The notes under the pieces: generated by a model
The model's database searches: none
What the model was told of the DNA's origin: nothing
What the model saw: the letters and a program-made list of their open reading frames with translations, nothing else
Shown here: one piece after another, positions 63,030-64,000 of the stretch
How positions within the stretch are numbered: position 1 is the stretch's first letter
Layout of the letters: the number at the start of each line of letters is the position of its first letter
Program-made: the position numbers and the translations under genes
DNA from: Hirschia sp.
GTDB lineage: Bacteria; Pseudomonadota; Alphaproteobacteria; Caulobacterales; Hyphomonadaceae
Reading direction: 5' to 3'
Assembly: GCA_002709235.1 (NCBI GenBank)
Contig: PAQI01000012.1
Span: 35,445 to 99,444 of the forward strand
Length of the DNA: 64,000 nucleotides

Positions 63030-63413
63030 GTGTCTAAATGGCCATACCACACGACGAATTGGCTGCGGCTTCGCGCAGCTCACCTGATGATAGAGCCGCT
63101 TTGTCGGGATTGTCGGGCGGTGGGACGAATCGTACTCGCGAACCACGTTGACCACATCATGGCCATTTCATCCGGCGGCGACCCCTTCCCCAACCACGAC
63201 GGCCTTGCGAGCCTTTGTGCATCCTGTCACGGCGCAAAGACATCGCGAGGTGACGAAGCCGGCGCGATCCGCTCGTCAAAGCCGCGAAAAGGATGCGGAG
63301 TCGATGGCTCGCCGCTCGACTCCTCGCACCCCTGGCATGAAAAATCGCTCAGTGCTGACGATCAGGGACCGACGGGGGGCATTCTGTCTCAATTAGTTTT
63401 GAGAGGGCGATAG
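63030..63413 (+). CDS. phage HNH endonuclease
   Basis: 127 residues from GTG 63030 (GAGGTG 6 bases upstream); GTG 63021 is the alternative. SKWPYHTTNWLRLRAAHLMIEPLCRDC, NHVDHIMAISSGGDPF and LASLCASCHGAKTSR are the HNH core with zinc cysteines. Such genes beside terminases are packaging-linked nucleases in many HK97-type phages. Its stop overlaps the terminase GTG start (TAGTG). Confidence 0.85.
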   Translation: MSKWPYHTTNWLRLRAAHLMIEPLCRDCRAVGRIVLANHVDHIMAISSGGDPFPNHDGLASLCASCHGAKTSRGDEAGAIRSSKPRKGCGVDGSPLDSSHPWHEKSLSADDQGPTGGILSQLVLRGR

Positions 63414-64000
63414 TGGGCAAACGAGGTCCAGGCTCGTCGCGACTGCGGGCGGCGGCAGCCCTTGCGGTTGCAGAAGATCCTTCAGAACCGCAAAGCAAGG
63501 ACGACAAGCCGCGCGGGCGCGTTCCATCGACAGCTTCGCATCCATGGGAAAAGCTCAACATGCCGGCGGCTGAAAAGGTGCTCGCCTTTCTCGGCACCCT
63601 TCCCGTCGTCTCGGGCTTAAAGGCTGGCCAACGCCTCGAGCTACTACCGTTTCAGGAAGACTTTGTGCGCGCGGTGTATGAGACCGACCCCAAAGGGCTG
63701 CGCATCGTTCGGATGGCTGCGCTATCTGTAGCACGCGGCAACGGCAAGTCAGGTTTATTGGCCGGGCTCTCCCTGGCTCATCTTCTTGGGCCGCTGCAAG
63801 AGCCCTATGGCGAATGCTACGGCGCAGCACTTGATCGTGAGCAAGCCGGCGTTCTCTTTAGGATGATGCGTGCGATTATCGAGGCGACGCCCTGGATGGC
63901 GGCGTGTGTCAATATTCGCGACTGGCATAAAGAAATCACCCATGAGCCTTCGCAATCGATCTGGCGCGCGCTCACATCCGACGCAAGAAAGGCGCACGGC
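63413..64000 (+). CDS. phage large terminase subunit, N-terminal part
   Basis: 196 codons visible; the gene runs off the right edge. GTG start overlapping the HNH stop. A basic N-terminus is followed by LPFQEDFVRAVYE (typical approach to the ATPase domain), a Walker A-like VARGNGKSGLLAGL at about residue 115, and GAALDREQAGVLFRMM (the 'A.....A.......' motif of TerL). TerL drives DNA packaging and cuts concatemers. Its presence shows that the second element is phage-derived. Confidence 0.88.
   Translation, partial: MGKRGPGSSRLRAAAALAVAEDPSEPQSKDDKPRGRVPSTASHPWEKLNMPAAEKVLAFLGTLPVVSGLKAGQRLELLPFQEDFVRAVYETDPKGLRIVRMAALSVARGNGKSGLLAGLSLAHLLGPLQEPYGECYGAALDREQAGVLFRMMRAIIEATPWMAACVNIRDWHKEITHEPSQSIWRALTSDARKAHG

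Larger units (their letters stand above)
62194..64000. mobile_element. start of a second element, phage-like, extending past the window
   Basis: Starts at the broken tRNA-Phe half and includes an HNH endonuclease and a large terminase, the usual head-packaging module of a siphophage. It appears GC-richer than the first element. No integrase is visible yet, so its right boundary lies outside. Confidence 0.6.

Noticed and set aside
1-64000. CRISPR arrays
   Set aside because: No regularly spaced 25-40-base repeats were seen; the only tandem repeats are the 7-mer at 53053 and the iteron-like array at 52343.

Overview
The window looks like a contig from an aerobic Gram-negative alphaproteobacterium, most likely the Maricaulales/Hyphomonadaceae-Caulobacterales side. 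This rests on the rpmH-rnpA-yidC-engB-argB-dapD-dapE block, the short alphaproteobacterial SRP RNA, a DUF1036 protein, a TauE/TonB-rich envelope gene set and a mid-50s GC content judged by eye. No species can be named from sequence alone.

Region 1 (1-10.7 kb) holds the tail of a DUF454 protein, a small lipoprotein, tRNA-Arg(ACG), a P1-family peptidase, a secreted gamma-glutamyltransferase, and a minus-strand cluster of DUF547 protein, TVP38 membrane protein, MerA/Lpd-like flavoprotein and orphan histidine kinase. A solitary DUF262/DUF1524 (GmrSD-like) protein follows. Region 2 (10.8-30.3 kb) is housekeeping: rpmH, rnpA, yidC, engB, argB, dapD and dapE on plus; truA, fmt, def and rmuC on minus; then recR, a small membrane protein, ybaB and dnaX on minus. 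A TIR-plus-four-TM protein and the SRP RNA gene lie beside dnaX. A DUF2946 protein with a Met/His-rich outer-membrane protein suggests metal handling. Region 3 (30.4-48.3 kb) is metabolic and envelope: a nudC gene interrupted by an in-frame amber codon, two paralogous outer-membrane barrels around a YHS protein, pheA, a cytochrome c-OmpA fusion, an M20 amidohydrolase, a Tat-targeted aminotransferase whose TTG start is fixed by a perfect SD, TauE, a TonB receptor, an AgcS symporter, a GNAT enzyme, tRNA-Ile(CAT), a SIMPL protein, a 2TM plus beta-rich protein, panD and tRNA-Thr(CGT).

Region 4 (48.4-62.2 kb) is an integrated element of about 13.8 kb. A 15-bp direct repeat derived from the 3' end of tRNA-Phe bounds it, with candidate integrase arm sites inside each end. 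It carries three AlpA-like HTH proteins, a prim-pol/helicase followed by iteron-like inverted repeats, a run of small coiled-coil genes, a protein with a phage prohead-protease-like motif, an 801-aa SIR2-STAND candidate antiphage protein, a catalytic-domain-only tyrosine recombinase, a secreted tail-collar protein with a divergent partner, and the element integrase. The layout fits a phage satellite or integrative mobilizable element with defence cargo.

Region 5 (62.2-64.0 kb) begins a second, phage-like element: an HNH endonuclease and the start of a large terminase. It abuts the truncated tRNA-Phe 3' half, which suggests tandem integration at one tRNA-Phe gene whose intact copy lies beyond the right edge.
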